NCBI RefSeq assembly: GCF_000208745.1
Contig: NC_030854.1
Location: forward strand, 31,227,409 to 31,291,408
From: Theobroma cacao
Lineage: Eukaryota > Streptophyta > Magnoliopsida > Malvales > Malvaceae
Direction of reading: 5' to 3'
Length of the DNA stretch: 64,000 bases
Shown: in pieces, positions 1-11,735 of the stretch
Numbering within the stretch: the first letter of the stretch is position 1
Layout of the letters: every line of letters starts with the position of its first letter
Made by a program: the position numbers and the translations under genes
Notes under the pieces: model-generated
Database searches by the model: none
Seen by the model: only the letters and a program-made list of their open reading frames with translations
What the model was told of the DNA's origin: nothing

Positions 1-498
1 TGAAATATATAAAATTTAAAATACTTACTTTTATTTTGACTTCCCACCATGTGGCATCAGCTTCAATGGTTCCCGTCTCATGGTTCCAACCCAAACCTGT
101 TTCTTTACCCTTCAATTGTTTCCATAAAGTCCATTCATTCCTTAGATTATCCAGTCTATTTTTAAAATTGTTTTTGGGTATAGTTTTTATTAGCACGAGT
201 ATTAAATTCTTGTACTATAACTTCTCATCTTTTAGTTCTAAATGAAATTTTTGATTTTTCACACTTACGAATCTTATCTGTACAAACTTGAAGTAAGATT
301 TTAATAGTAACTAAATCTTCTTTTGCATTATGTTTTTGATTTATCTGAAATTTCAAAATTAAGTGGAGGCATTTCTTGACTAGCCATAAACTGCAACACG
401 ACATAAAAGCAATAAATATTGTGTTATCACTTAAACAATAAGACACCCAAATTTATAATGCAATCAACAAAATTTAAAAAATGAATGCTGCTACTTAG

Positions 499-627
499 AG
501 GAATGCCACAGGCGAGAATCTTCTGTTTGCAGACTGGGAAAGGCTTATGTTGAGGTATATTCAGCTTTCAGGCGTTTCCTGTATACCTGATTTGGTTTTT
601 ATGAAAACCTATGTAACTAGTTTTTAA
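499..627 (+). CDS. Possible terminal exon of a gene entering from the left
   Basis: An AG acceptor at 497-498 is followed by an open frame of 42 codons that begins RNATGENLLFADWERLML and ends at TAA 625-627. I do not recognise the protein. Bases 1-498 would be its last intron, and roughly 628-1300 reads like a 3' UTR, with T-rich tracts and no further open frame. The call rests only on the splice site and the non-random look of the peptide, so it could be chance. Confidence 0.28.
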   Translation, partial: RNATGENLLFADWERLMLRYIQLSGVSCIPDLVFMKTYVTSF

Positions 628-1514
628 ATAAGAGTACTTGTTAAACTTAAGAATGGCTGATGGAATTTTGGTTTATGGTACAGAGGACCTTCAGACTAGG
701 GAATACTAGCAACTGTATATAAATCTGAGAAGAGATCAAATATGGTAAATGAAGGTTACACGATTCATGGGAGCTTGGGAGATCAGTGGAGTGACTTGCT
801 GGGTTTTGCAGTGGCAAAGCGTTCCTTTAAACTGCCAAATCCCGTGTATTACATTTCTTAAACAATATAAAGCAATTGTGTCATATGTTGTTGTAATTTT
901 TTACTTCCAGTTACGTGGACCTATTTGCTTGTGTAAATTTCATGGCTAGTTAATACCTGTTACCAGTACTGACAGTTACAGATTGGCTATGTAGCTGTTA
1001 CAAGAAGGATGCTCCTCTAATGGACACAACTTAGATCTGTATAATTGAGTACCTATTCTAGGTTAGCTTCTGCATTTATAGAGAGACTAGTAGCTACTTG
1101 CTGCGGTCTTGTATTGTTTTGTAAGGGTGTAATTCCTTTCAAGTCATCATTTGCTTTGTCAAGAAATCAAGAAGGAAAAATCCTTTTTCTCATGTTTTAT
1201 AGCTTTGCAGGTTGTGGCTAATTTTATACTTTCTTTACAGTTGGTTTCGATATTTGTACTTCTTTCTAGCTAGGTTTTATCATGATATCGGGGACACTGG
1301 TACTTTAACTTAGTTAAAAAGGTAGGAGCAAGCTATATTTTTTCTGACCAATGTGTAGAAAGAGAAAAAAAAATTTATTATCAACCAATTGCATGCCACC
1401 ACATGGATTTAACAACCATATAATTAATTATAAAATAATTAATTTATTGGTTAGATTATTTTAAATACATATAGTTGAATCAATCCACCTATTGGTAGAT
1501 AATATTTATTTTTT

Positions 1515-1915
1515 GGACCAATCAAAAATTAGTCATTGGTCATTCAATTTATCTTTAAATAAATCAAAATAATTTAAAGATAATATTTATATTTTTGATC
1601 AATCAAAAATTAGTTATTGGTCATCCAATTTATCTCTAAATAAATCAAGATAATTTAGAGATAATATTCATATTTTTAACCAATCAAAATTTAATTATTG
1701 GTCATTTAATTTATCTATAATAATGATATTAATTTAGAGATAAAAGTCAAATTAGATTATTTAATTTATCATTAAATAAATTGAGACAATTTAGAGATAA
1801 TACTTAACTTCGGCCAATCAAAATTCAAGGACTCAAGATCCGGCCAATCAAAAGATTTTTAATGAATCATCATGATTTATCTCTAAATAAATTAAAATAA
1901 TTTAGAGATAATTCA
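1515..1915. repeat. Diverged tandem units, each with CCAAT and a hairpin
   Basis: About four to five diverged units of 80-100 bp each carry a CCAATCA motif followed by a palindrome-like segment TTATCTCTAAAT...ATTTAGAGATAA. Clear hairpin arms lie at about 1550-1583, 1630-1663, 1770-1800 and 1876-1911. Repeats of this kind are common in LTR U3 enhancers. Confidence 0.7.
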
Positions 1916-1954
1916 AAGAGATTACATTCTCATCAAAAATCTCCCACCAAACAT

Positions 1955-1962
1955 TATAAATA
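1955..1962 (+). promoter_or_regulatory. TATA box of the probable LTR
   Basis: TATAAATA lies just downstream of the hairpin repeats and upstream of the GC-richer GGGGGCTCCCC start of the presumed transcript. Confidence 0.45.
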
Positions 1963-3010
1963 GGGGGCTCCCCTAAGTCAAAATTGGGAGCATTTGAAGA
2001 TTGAGAGCATTTCAGAGATCAATAAGAATAAAAGATTTCTGAAGTGAAGATCAAGCGATAATTAAGTTCGTGATCAAGCAACAACGAAGTTCGTGATCAA
2101 CATATCAAGCGAAGTTCGTGAGGTAAAGATAAAGTGCTTGTAATCAAGATTAAGTCGTAAAGACCCTTGATGCTAAGATCAAGCAAATTCGTGATCAAAT
2201 TCTTGAAGACAAATTGAAGAAATTAATCAGAAGAATTTCTAGAGATCATCACTCACATGACCAAATATTTATATTTGTCTCATAATTTTCAAATCAATAA
2301 ATTTCGATGAGAAATTTGTGTGTACACGATGATATTAGGTGAAATGCAAACTTCATATTAGGCAAAACCTTCCTCTTGAAAATACGTTTGAAAATATGGA
2401 AGGTAATGGTGAAGTGAAGAAAACGTAATAAATGGTGGGCCAATTGACGGTTGGGCATGGACAAGTCGACCTACTACTAATGACTTTCTACTTCTTTTTC
2501 TATTTCTTAACCAACAGGACACATTGGTCACACCTAACGTTGTACCTTACAGGACAATGCCGTAATGCCAACCCAAACAAAACGGTGTCATTCAACCTAA
2601 ATTATTGATATACTAAAATTCATTCTTTTTATATTTTTTATTATGAAAAATAATTAAAAACAATTTAATCATAATAATCTATCTCTTGGATATTGATTAT
2701 GTAGCAATTTTTTTTATGAAATACTAAAACTTGGCTTAAAACTGAAATACAAAACAATAAACATAAAATAATTTGAAAGAAATTAGAGATTTGGATCAAG
2801 CTATATGATCATGTCTAATAATATCAAATTCGTAACAAAAAAGAATGAAAAAAATATATCATCAAAGGTTTGGAAGTCAATTTTTATCTAATTTATTTCA
2901 ACAACTATTAACTTTTTGATTTATTTCAATCATAATTAATAAATATTATATACATAAAAAAAGTTAAAAACAAATAAATATCACATAATTGTCATATCAA
3001 ACAATAAACT

Positions 3011-3096
3011 GAAAAATATGAAATAATAAATAAAGTTTCCAAAACCCAAAAATGAAAAATATGAAATAATAAATAAAGTTTCCAAAACCCAAAAAA
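3011..3096. repeat. Two tandem copies of a 43-bp unit
   Basis: The unit starting GAAAAATATGAAATAATAAA is repeated at 3054, with a period of 43 bp and almost no change. It explains the repeated peptide in the reverse reading frame here, which is not a gene. Confidence 0.85.
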
Positions 3097-4001
3097 AAGA
3101 ATAATGAAAAAATAAAAAACAAAACAGAAAAAATTTAATACCTAAATGCAGATATGATTTTTTTGTTTTCGTTCTTTTTAATTTTTGTAAAAACAAAAAA
3201 AAATCCTGATTTGCAGAAAGGGAGAGAGGAGAGGGAGATCAATAGGAAGAGAGGGAGGGAGTACGTATTTTTTGATAGAGAATATTTTTGGTAAAAAATA
3301 ACTCTCTTAATAAGTTGACATATTTTTTTTTTTTAAAAAAGAGAAAGCTCCTAATTAGAGTTTTTTTTAAGCTTTTTTTTAAAGATTTTATTTAAAAAAA
3401 AAACTACTTTTTTTTTAAAGAGCTTTTTCATGAAATCCTGTTTGGCCCAACTTCTACTTTTAAACAGTAGATAAACTAAAAATAAATCAGACCAAACGGG
3501 CACTTGGTTTGAACAACCTCTTCTTAATTCCATTCAAGCAAGTTAACGTTCAAATTCTTTTTCCTTATTTTTGGGCAGGAAATTAAAATTGTCTAATGCT
3601 AATATTAAACAAAATTTTTATATACAAATGTCGTTTCTCTCTATTTATTTTCCTTTAATATTCTTTGACATTATGCATGTCAAACAACTAGTTATTTCTT
3701 AAATACCTACAAATCATCTCTACAAATATTTTGTCAATAATATTGGAAATTTCTAATTCTTAGTATAATATCATTGACTGTAATACTAAATATCAAATTT
3801 GCAATTTTTTAAGCTATAATTAATTATAATAATGAAGCTATAGTATTTGCTTCTCATTTTAGTTGAATACGAACTGGTCCATGCTCTAACAAGTTTATGA
3901 GATTTTCTTATCATCCATATTCCCACGTGAATTATGGCATTGCAGATTTGCGGTGCGAAACGAGAAGATCAATGCCAGAATGGTGACTGGATGATGGCAT
4001 A

Positions 4002-4833
4002 CAGGGGCGGAGTCTCCCTTTGGCCCCCCAAAATTTTGAAATTTTTTATATATTATATATTTTTAAATGATTTTTAATATAATTTTTTAGTAAATAATTA
4101 ATATAATTAAAAAATAATAAAATGATCTTACAAACTCTATTCAATTTTACTCAAATTCTTAATTTTTTTTTATAAATTTTTAAGTTTCTTTACCCATCAT
4201 TTTTTTCTTTTTTGTCCTTATATTGTGAAATTATAAAAAGGTAAAATTTTTATTTAATTTTTTCTATTTATATTACTATTATTATTTATATTTATTTAGT
4301 TTTTTCAATTAATTGCTCATATATTTTAAGTTTCTATAGATTTTCTATTTTAAATTTCTACAAATCATCAATCATATTTTTTTTTGTTATATATGTTATA
4401 TCTCCTACTTATCATGATTTTTTTTTGTTATGTGGATTTTATTTTTAATGATTTTAATTTTTAAAAATTAAAAAATTAATTATTGTATATGTAATTCTCA
4501 AATATAAGTTCAAGTGTTACATTATTGGTTGTTGTTTAAAATTTCACTAATATATTATTTTTTGTTAATCCTAATTATATAAGAAAAAATTATTTTGAGT
4601 ATATGTTTTTAATGTGCTTTACGTTTTATATTTAGTTGAAAGGAAATTATCTTGAGTAAAGAAAAAATTATTAATTTTATATATCATATTTAACTATTTA
4701 TATTTTATATATTATAATTTAATATTTAGTATTATAAACTTTAATATAATAAAATAAAAATACTAGATATTGACTACATTAATTTTTCTTAACCTTTGGC
4801 CTCGCCAATAAAAATTGGCTAGGTCCACCCCTG
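4002..4833. mobile_element. hAT element, non-autonomous, 832 bp
   Basis: The left end starts CAGGGGCGGAGTC and the right end is GGTCCACCCCTG, imperfect inverted repeats typical of hAT elements. They are flanked by 8-bp target duplications ATGGCATA (3994-4001) and ATAGCATA (4834-4841), seven of eight identical. The interior is very AT-rich and has no recognisable transposase. The right end (CTTTGGCC..., AAAATTGGCTAGGTCC) matches that of the element at 8704-9585, so the two belong to one family. Confidence 0.88.
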
Positions 4834-5035
4834 ATAGCATAATCAAAGTCAATCGACATGGATTTCATCAATCATTTACCATACCCTAACAAAGATAGAA
4901 CATCAAATCAAGATTTAATAATTCGTGTTTTTATATCGTAAATGTGTCAGATATAATTTGATATAAAATACGTTAAAGTTAAAGATACTTACTACGTTTA
5001 TTAAACGCATCACTATCCAACACGTACACGTATGC

Positions 5036-5041
5036 TATATA
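5036..5041 (+). promoter_or_regulatory. TATA-like box of MBD copy 1
   Basis: TATATA lies about 70 bp upstream of the ATG at 5110, and the same TATATAGCACTG context precedes MBD copy 2 (about 50255-50270). Confidence 0.5.
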
Positions 5042-5109
5042 GCACTGCGTTTGCAAGCCTTCTTCACGAACAGAAATTAATCATTTGATCCTTCTTTCAA
5101 AGTGTGAAG

Positions 5110-6596
5110 ATGTCAGCCCTGTCTGAGACCGACCACTCCTTGATACCTTCCCAGTTAATTGAATGGTTAATGTCGGTCGAAGAACCAATAGAGACTACCG
5201 AATCACATGATATCTCCGATTGGCAGAATTTAGTGCAAGGGGCTCCCATTTCAAGCCCAATTGAAGAAGGTCTTAACATCCACGGTGGCGATCAACTTCG
5301 GCTCAAATTGAGACACGTAATCAAGGTAAACTTTATTTCTTTATCTCTTAGTTTTTACTTTTAAGTATTTTCTCTTTCAAATTTATGTATGGAGTCATGC
5401 ACGAAACAAAGGGATTGGCTTACTTTATAGATTTATCTGCCTTGATAGTAAAAATAATTTGAGTTTGAATTTTACTTTCAAATGTAAAATTTTAGTTTGA
5501 CAGATTGAATAATTTATCAATTTTGAGTTTTTAATGAAAAGAGAAGTTAAATGAATGCTTTTGTAGTATACATGGCATTGTAAGACACACTGATGGCTTT
5601 ACATGTACAATTTTTATTTTTTGCAACAGCGTGAGGTGAAAATGGTGAAGGAAAAAGAAAAATATCAAATTCTCAACTCCACTCCGATATCATACCATGT
5701 GTGGTGGGAACATATTTCATTGAACCAGAAGGTAATTATATCGATCATTATAATGTTTTCATGCGTAAAATTTGACTTTAACTTGACACAGTTTTTTTCC
5801 TTCCGATTCTATGAATAAAATTGCATTGAACAAAGCTTTTGTATATGTAGCAATCGAGGGGATTGATAGCTAATAGTTCTTAGTATATTTGGTGTTGCAG
5901 GTTGGCTCATCCGCACAACAAGAAAAGAAGGAAAAACGAGGCAAGGCAACGTTGGTGGGAAGAAATAACACGTCTTTCAAGCTTTCCGATGAATGGATTG
6001 CTCATGCCATGAAATTTGAGGAGGTAATTACTTCTTCAATTACCAGAAAACTTTAGTTCAATATTAATATACAACAAGAATTTTCAAGTATAATTGTATT
6101 CAATATTATAGGAGGAACTCCAAAAGTTAAAAGATCAGAAGGAAAAAGTGTGTCAATATTCTCTTTTTGAGAGATTGGAGGGCTGGCGCATTGATCGAAA
6201 GAAGAGGTCCAACGGGGTGAATTTTGACATGGTAATTTAGTTTAATGCAACATATATACCATTTCTTAATAATTAAACTGCAGTAGTTTCAATTCTCAAA
6301 ATTCCATTAAAGTTGCTTGTTATTTTGACTTTACAATGATGATGGCTTTTGTGCAGTACTTTGAACATGAGAAGTCCAAATCAAAATTTAGATCAGTTAC
6401 GGAAGTTCTCAAGTTTATATTGCATGGGGCTTATCCAAAGAATAAGCAAGATGCAAAGCAAGGCAAATTAGAAGAAAGATCCGCTGGTAAGTTTGAGTGT
6501 TTAGAAACAGTTAATTTGATGGAAATTAATTATTTTTTTTTCTAGTAATTGTACACTGCAACTACAATCTTTTCAGGTGCCGCCACCAGGATATGA
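5110..6596 (+). CDS. Methyl-CpG-binding domain protein, copy 1
   Basis: Six exons (5110-5325, 5630-5731, 5901-6023, 6112-6231, 6357-6486, 6577-6596) join in frame to a 236-residue protein. All introns are GT-AG. The MBD lies at about residues 165-215, split between exons 4 and 5. EGWRIDRKKRSNG is followed by the acidic-aromatic DMYF and by KFRSVTEVLKFI. Aligned by eye, Arg179, Asp186, Tyr188 and Arg199 sit where animal MBDs contact methyl-CpG, and the first loop is about three residues shorter. The first 100 residues are acidic and unrecognised; residues 107-165 are lysine-rich. Plant MBD proteins of this kind act in the nucleus, recognising methylated cytosine. The start at 5110 is chosen because its context and exon are conserved in copy 2. 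An alternative last acceptor 13 nt downstream gives a different tail. Confidence 0.8.
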
Positions 6597-6834
6597 AGAA
6601 CTGATCATGTGTTGATATTTCATTGCAAATCTCTAATGAAGTTTTCACTCAATGGCAAGGAGGAAATTTTAAAAGTTTTAGATTCTATGTCATGTATGTT
6701 ATGAAATGCTTCACATGTGTATAAATGAAGTGATTTTTATTTTTACATGCAATCTCCCATGAGTACTCTATTCAACAAATATCTAGAGAAATAATATAAC
6801 CAAACTTTTCGTCTCTATATTTTAGGAGCTTTAC

Positions 6835-7084
6835 CTCATTAATCACCTCATTTTCTAACTCAATCCATGCGTATGGAAGCTTCCGCTCTATTAGTTCCTT
6901 GAAAGGATTAAAACAAAACAAAAAAAAAAAAGGAAATGAAATGAAAAACCCATGACACCAACAATGGTGTCCATGATGTCAAACAGCAAGATGCGAAGCT
7001 GCCTGTTGTTGGTTTTGTTGTTTAAGGAAGCGGCCATGCTGTTGGGATTCAAGGCCATCCTGTTTCTGGGGTGTTTAGGAAATA
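6835..7084 (-). pseudogene. FHY1-like HAD gene, 5' relic (block C)
   Basis: On the minus strand this matches exon 1 and exon 2 of the intact gene at 28283-34634. Exon 1 remnants (PKHPRNRMAL..., then FDIMDT) run from 7084, where a later insertion cuts off the first residues. The end of exon 1, encoding the RDPFYHDIPAFF segment, and its donor are deleted, and exon 2 remnants end at a GT donor at 6833-6834. Nothing of exons 3-7 follows; the 3' region of the MBD gene takes their place. It is a non-functional duplicate. The same deletion is present in the block B relic at 52073-52369. Confidence 0.8.
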
Positions 7085-7421
7085 GTAAACAAAACTATGA
7101 TAATAGAAGAAGGAAGAAAAAGGGGTGGGAACATTGACAAGAACTTGTCATGTGTCAGCCACCATGAAGCAACATTAGTCAAGCCTTTCTTTTGTCTCTT
7201 TCATTTTATCATCAGCCAATTGAGAAGATAAAGAAAAAAAGGAGAAAGAGCCGATTGTGAGTGAAAGATGTGGGGGCCGGTCAGTGAAATAATGAAGGAA
7301 GAAATGAAACAAATAAAAGAAAGGGTAATGGGACAAAGACATATCCGGTTTTTCTCTGCAAATGGCGGCACATGAAATGAATATTTATTTATCCTTTTTT
7401 CTTGCATCAGCCGGCCATTCA

Positions 7422-7690
7422 AAAAAAAAAAAAAAGAAGAGAGAGAGGAAGAGAGTGGTCCAGAGAATTGGGACCCGAGTGAGAGAAGGAAAATCTGTCA
7501 AGCCGGGAAGAAAAGAAAGAAAAAGAAAGAAGAAAGGAGAAAGGAAACCAAGGAGGAGGGAAAGAAAAAGAAGAAAGGAAAGAAAAAGAGAGAAGGAAGT
7601 TCAGCCGAACCAAGGAGAGAAAAGAAAGAAAGAAAGAAAGGGAGGAAAAGAAAGAGAGGAAGCTGGACTTGTCGTGACCGGGTTTTGAAG
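7422..7690 (+). repeat. 270-bp polypurine (GA/AAAG) tract
   Basis: The plus strand is almost entirely A and G (AAAGAAAGAAAAAG-type repeats). Long reading frames on both strands here (Lys/Arg/Glu-rich on plus, Phe/Ser/Leu-rich on minus) are low-complexity artefacts. It lies inside the LTR-like insertion, in a position that could be transcribed leader. Confidence 0.85.
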
Positions 7691-8703
7691 AGAGAGAGAG
7701 CTTGTGCTGTCCATGGGTACAGGTTCATGAGAAGGCCGGCTGGAACAAGGAGGAAGAGAAAGGGGAAGAGAAGAAAGGTGGAGACTTGGGCCACTCAGCC
7801 GAATGGGTAAAAATTGCCTTGTTCTGTTTTTTTTTTTTTGTTATGAATTTGGATTATTTGGGGCTAGTCCATCTTGCTTAGCTAATATTAAATTTAAATT
7901 ACTTTAATATAATATTAAATTTTTTTTTATGAAATCTCATAAGATTAAACCAAAGAAGAAAATATGAAATGAATAAATAATGTACTATAGCGTCGTGTCG
8001 AAGTAAGTGACGAGCGATCGGTAAGTAAAAATAACGATGAAGTGTCTCGTTATTATAAGGTAAGTAAGGAGTGTCAATTTTAAAATTTGCATAAATACAT
8101 ACTTATATGTATGATTTATTTTAAACGTGAAAATTGTGGAAAACATGAGTTGATAGAATTCTAGAAAATTTTGTGATTGTTATGATTTTAAATGTGCTTT
8201 GAGTATATGTATAGAAATTATACGTAAAGTGTTTTAAATTGAGAAATAGGCTCTTCAAGACAATTTACATTCAAAAAAATGTGCTTTATTGTTTGTGTGG
8301 TGTGAATTTATAGAATTTATCACATATTTATCATGCCGTTTTGAAATAAAAATATCATGCAAATATTTTCAATGAAAATCTTATGAAAAAAGGTTTTTAA
8401 TGTGATATGGTGATCGATATTTTGAGAATAATTTAAAATAATTCTTTGAAAACCAAATTTAGATTTTTAAAATGATTTTATTTAATCGAGAGATTCGAGA
8501 GTAGGTCAGATGTCACATCGGTTAAGTGTGACCCTCGTGCACAAGTGAGCTATAGCTAGAGAACTTTCGGGTCGTCGACAAGCGGATAGGCGTGGCGGGA
8601 GCCATGGCTTATGATGTATGTATGCGTGGCTAGGTCACTAGTGATATACAGTTGCGACCGCCTAATATATCTGATGTCGGCCAACATAGTTGAGATTGTC
8701 ATG

Positions 8704-9585
8704 CAGGAGCGGAGGGTAAGCCAACATAGCCCCCTAAAAATTTTTAAAAATATTTATTATATATATATATATTTTATCAATGGCCCCCTCAAAATTTTTG
8801 AAAATTTTTATTTATTATATATTATTAATAGCCCACTCAAAATATATTTTTTATTTGATAATTAATATAAAAAAAATCAAATAACTTCACAAACTTACTT
8901 AACTTTATCTTAATTTAAATTTCTCTACACCTCTTTCTCTTTTTCTTTTTCTCTTCTCTTTTGTGTCTTTTTACTTTTATTTTTCTTTTCTTGTAACTCA
9001 CCATTGAAACATACTTTATTTTTCAAAAGAGATGTATGAGCTTGTGAGTTTGGACAAGGAAAGACAAAGATCACCCACCACTATTATATAAAATTAAGAG
9101 GAGGTAAAGTTTTCTTTTACCTTCTTTCTATTTATATTATTTAACATTATGTGAAATCTTGTATTTTATATTTAATTATTTATATTTTATTCATTATAGT
9201 TTTATGTTTTATTTTTTAAGTTTAAATATAAATATAATTATTTTTGGTAATAAAAATTACGAAAACAAGACTCTAGAACAAAATGGATGATGAGTTTCTT
9301 GCAAATAATTTACTTGTTTATATTAAAAAAGATATTGCTAGTCTTTTCACTACAGAGTCAATAATTGATAAATTTGAATCTAGGAAACATCGTCGAGCAC
9401 AACTTTCTTAGATAACTATTATAAGTTTTTTTTTATTTTTTTATTTACGTGTTATATAAAATTATTGTCTATTATGAATCTTTTGATCGTTGGTTAAATT
9501 CAACATATTAGTTTTAAAAATTTTTAACTTTTATTTTTTTTCGTCTTTGGCCCCCCCTAACAAAAATTGGCTAGCTCCGCCCCTG
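8704..9585 (+). mobile_element. hAT element with perfect 8-bp target duplication
   Basis: The ends are CAGGAGCGGAGGG and GGCTAGCTCCGCCCCTG. The 8-bp duplication TTGTCATG flanks both sides exactly (8696-8703, 9586-9593). The 882-bp element is internally deleted but keeps the last codons of a hAT transposase near its right end. The perfect duplication, against one mismatch at the 4002-4833 element, suggests a younger insertion. Confidence 0.92.
9283..9411 (+). pseudogene. hAT transposase C-terminal remnant
   Basis: A 42-codon frame ending at TAG 9409-9411 reads MDDEFLANNLLVYIKKDIAS, then a segment ending ...ESRKHRRAQLS. This resembles the extreme C-terminus of plant hAT transposases of the TTF-type zinc-finger/dimerisation family, where a conserved YIEKDI and a basic KxRRxQL tail end the protein. 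An in-frame stop lies just upstream (9274-9276) and the rest of the transposase is absent. Confidence 0.65.
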
Positions 9586-10945
9586 TTGTCATGGCAATGT
9601 GGGAATCCAGTGGAAGCGATGCTCTCGGATGTTATTACGTGGTAGGGGGGTCAAGGGTTTATTTCCATTTCCTATTTAAAAGTGGTATCTCTAGGTTTTC
9701 AAACTCATATTTCTTTGCATGATGAAAATGGAATTAAACGGTTTTCTACAGCTCCCCTATTTTACGGTGAAATGATTTTTAACTCATCGAGTACGAGGCG
9801 ATTTGTGATTTACATATAAGTTTGATTAACATTCGATTTCATGGGAGGTTACTCGAATTTATTGATTTGATTGTAGTAAAATGTCAATTGATTTCGACGA
9901 CGAAATTCTTTTATGTAAAATTGTTTTAAATCAATATTTCAAATGATTGACTTGAATAAGGTGATGGATCTGTTTTGGAGTGGAAATTTTTATCTACTTT
10001 GGTTGATTTATTACTTGAACGATTATAACGCATAAGAAATTCTCAGTATTTCATATAAGACACAAAAGAAATCGAATGAGAAATCCTTGTTTGAAATAAA
10101 TTGTTTTTATAATCCTGCATTTTTATATTCAATTGATTTGCTGTTTGCTTGTTTCTTATCTATGCCCTACTCACGAAGCCGATGATCACTGAGTCTGTAA
10201 GACTCACATATCTCTTTTTATAGACAAGAATAGCATAGTGTGTAATCATCAGCTTGTACGGTCCACCGTAAATAGGTAAAGACATCTCATAGCATTTTAT
10301 CTCGAGTCGCTCCACTGTTAAAGTTCGAATCATAGCACTTTATTTATTAAGTTGTAAACGGATATTGATGTTGATATAAGTAAATATTTGGAGATTATGG
10401 ATTTCAATGTATATACTTGTGAATAAATGGTTTAAAGATTGAAGTGGTTATTATGTTTATAGCTCAAGTCATGATATGATAGAATAGTATTTTAAGTACC
10501 AATATGGAATGATGCTTGTATACAGTGAGCTAACGGACATTTTTAGTCAGGCTTATTCGGGACTTAACGGACTTTTTTTGAAGGTGTCGGACGTCGGTGG
10601 CGACCGGGGAAGGGTCGTTACAGCAATCTTTGCTGAACATAGCAATTAGTTTATACCAGTCCAAGCACTTGAATTCAAAAATTTTCTCACTTAAAATATT
10701 AGACTTTTTTCTTTTTCAATCTACTTATCATAATATGGCTTCCAAAATCCATAAATTTGTTGTTTTGCAGTAAGCTTTTTTGTTTTATATTGAAAAGATT
10801 GCAAGATGGGTACAAAGACCAGAATCAATTGAAAGTTTTAGTTAAAATCCATTGATTACATCGTCAAAATGCATGGAACCATCCAAAATCACCAAAGATT
10901 CCAGGGGCCTATATCCACAAAAGCTATAATCTTTCAGGCCGACTC

Positions 10946-10952
10946 TATAAAT
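10946..10952 (+). promoter_or_regulatory. TATA box of PR-10 copy 1
   Basis: TATAAAT lies about 110 bp before the ATG, in a promoter stretch (about 10622-11057) conserved with the other two PR-10 copies. Confidence 0.7.
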
Positions 10953-11057
10953 GCTGCACTTTTAGTTTCAAATCTACACAAATCAAAAGTCTCCTTTGCT
11001 AACTAAATCAATCAATTCTCACTCTTCATTTGATCATTTCCACTACTGTCAGTAATC

Positions 11058-11735
11058 ATGGGTGTCTTCACTTATGAATCTGAGGTTGTTACCGCAATCC
11101 CACCAGCCAAGATGTTTGAGGCTTGTATCGTTGATGGTGACAGCTCATCCCAAAGATTGTTCCTCAGGCTTTTAAGAATGTTGAGTACATTGAAGGCAAT
11201 GGTGAGCCTGGAAGCATCAAGAAGGTTACTTTTGGAGAAGGTGAGTGATTTATCTCAACATTGGAAACCGGGATTTTCAAAATATAAGATTTCAAGTTCT
11301 AAACCGCGGAAGTATCCTTTTAGAAATTAAATACTTTGAATCATTACTAAGGATATCCTTTTATTTGTGAAAAAAAATGGTTATTGTCCAAAGAAGTAAT
11401 AACTATAGTCTTTATTTTCCTTAATGTCTGCACTTGCAGGAAGCCAATTCAATTACATGATAGAGAAGGTAGAGGCACTGGACAAAGGTAATTTTGTGTA
11501 CAGTTACAGTGTGATCGAAGGTGATGCTTTGATGAACACACTTGAGAAAATCACTTACAAGACCAAATTGGAGCCATCTCCAGCTGGGGGATCCATATGC
11601 AAAACCACTAGTAAATATTACACCATCGGTGACTTTGAGATTAAGGAAGAGGGTATCAAGGCCGGTAAAGAAAAGGCCCTGGGAATAGTCAAGGCCCTTG
11701 AAGCCGACCTCCTGGCAAATCCTGACGCTTATTGA
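11058..11735 (+). pseudogene. PR-10/Bet v 1 copy 1, frameshifted
   Basis: Exon 1 (11058-11240) and exon 2 (11440-11735) have the splice positions of the two intact copies, but exon 1 is 183 nt instead of 184. One A is missing at about 11142 (GGTGACAGCTC against GGTGACAAGCTC), which shifts the frame after residue 28. The shifted frame runs into the intron and stops at 11330. Exon 2 is otherwise open and well kept, ending LLANPDAY, and the promoter and TATA are intact, so the lesion is recent or an assembly error. If real, this PR-10 cannot make the full 159-residue protein. Confidence 0.85.

Larger units (their letters stand above)
1360..2330 (+). mobile_element. Probable solo LTR with a repeated U3
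   Basis: The stretch has the layout of a retrotransposon LTR: a repeat-rich U3 (about 1500-1930), a TATA box at 1955-1962, a short leader of imperfect AAGTTCGTGATCAA repeats (about 2060-2200), and an AATAAA-like signal near 2295. No internal gag-pol follows, which suggests a solo LTR. I could not fix the ends or find a target duplication, so the limits are approximate. From 2330 to 4000 the DNA is AT-rich without a credible gene. Confidence 0.45.
7084..10621 (+). mobile_element. LTR-like insertion in block C, carrying a hAT element
   Basis: Comparison with block B shows foreign DNA here. Block C leaves the shared FHY1 relic at about 7084 and rejoins the shared PR-10 promoter region at 10622 (GCAATCTTTGCTGAACATAG), where block B has only about 630 bp of ordinary sequence. 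The insert ends GGGTCGTTACA, so its reverse complement begins TGTAACGACCC, a frequent plant LTR terminus. It holds a purine-rich leader (7420-7690) and no gag-pol. The 3.5 kb is swollen by the hAT at 8704-9585. I found no target duplication, and part of the block B equivalent is missing, so insertion with deletion or a rearranged solo LTR is possible. Confidence 0.45.

Noticed and set aside
3350..3525. A/T homopolymer-rich inverted segments ending in ACCAAACGGGC, resembling a MITE
   Set aside because: Poly-A/T runs make chance inverted repeats likely, and I could not define ends or a target duplication.
7362..7794. Overlapping long reading frames on both strands (108 and 98 codons)
   Set aside because: They are artefacts of the polypurine tract: low-complexity Lys/Arg/Glu on one strand and Phe/Ser/Leu on the other, with no conserved domain.
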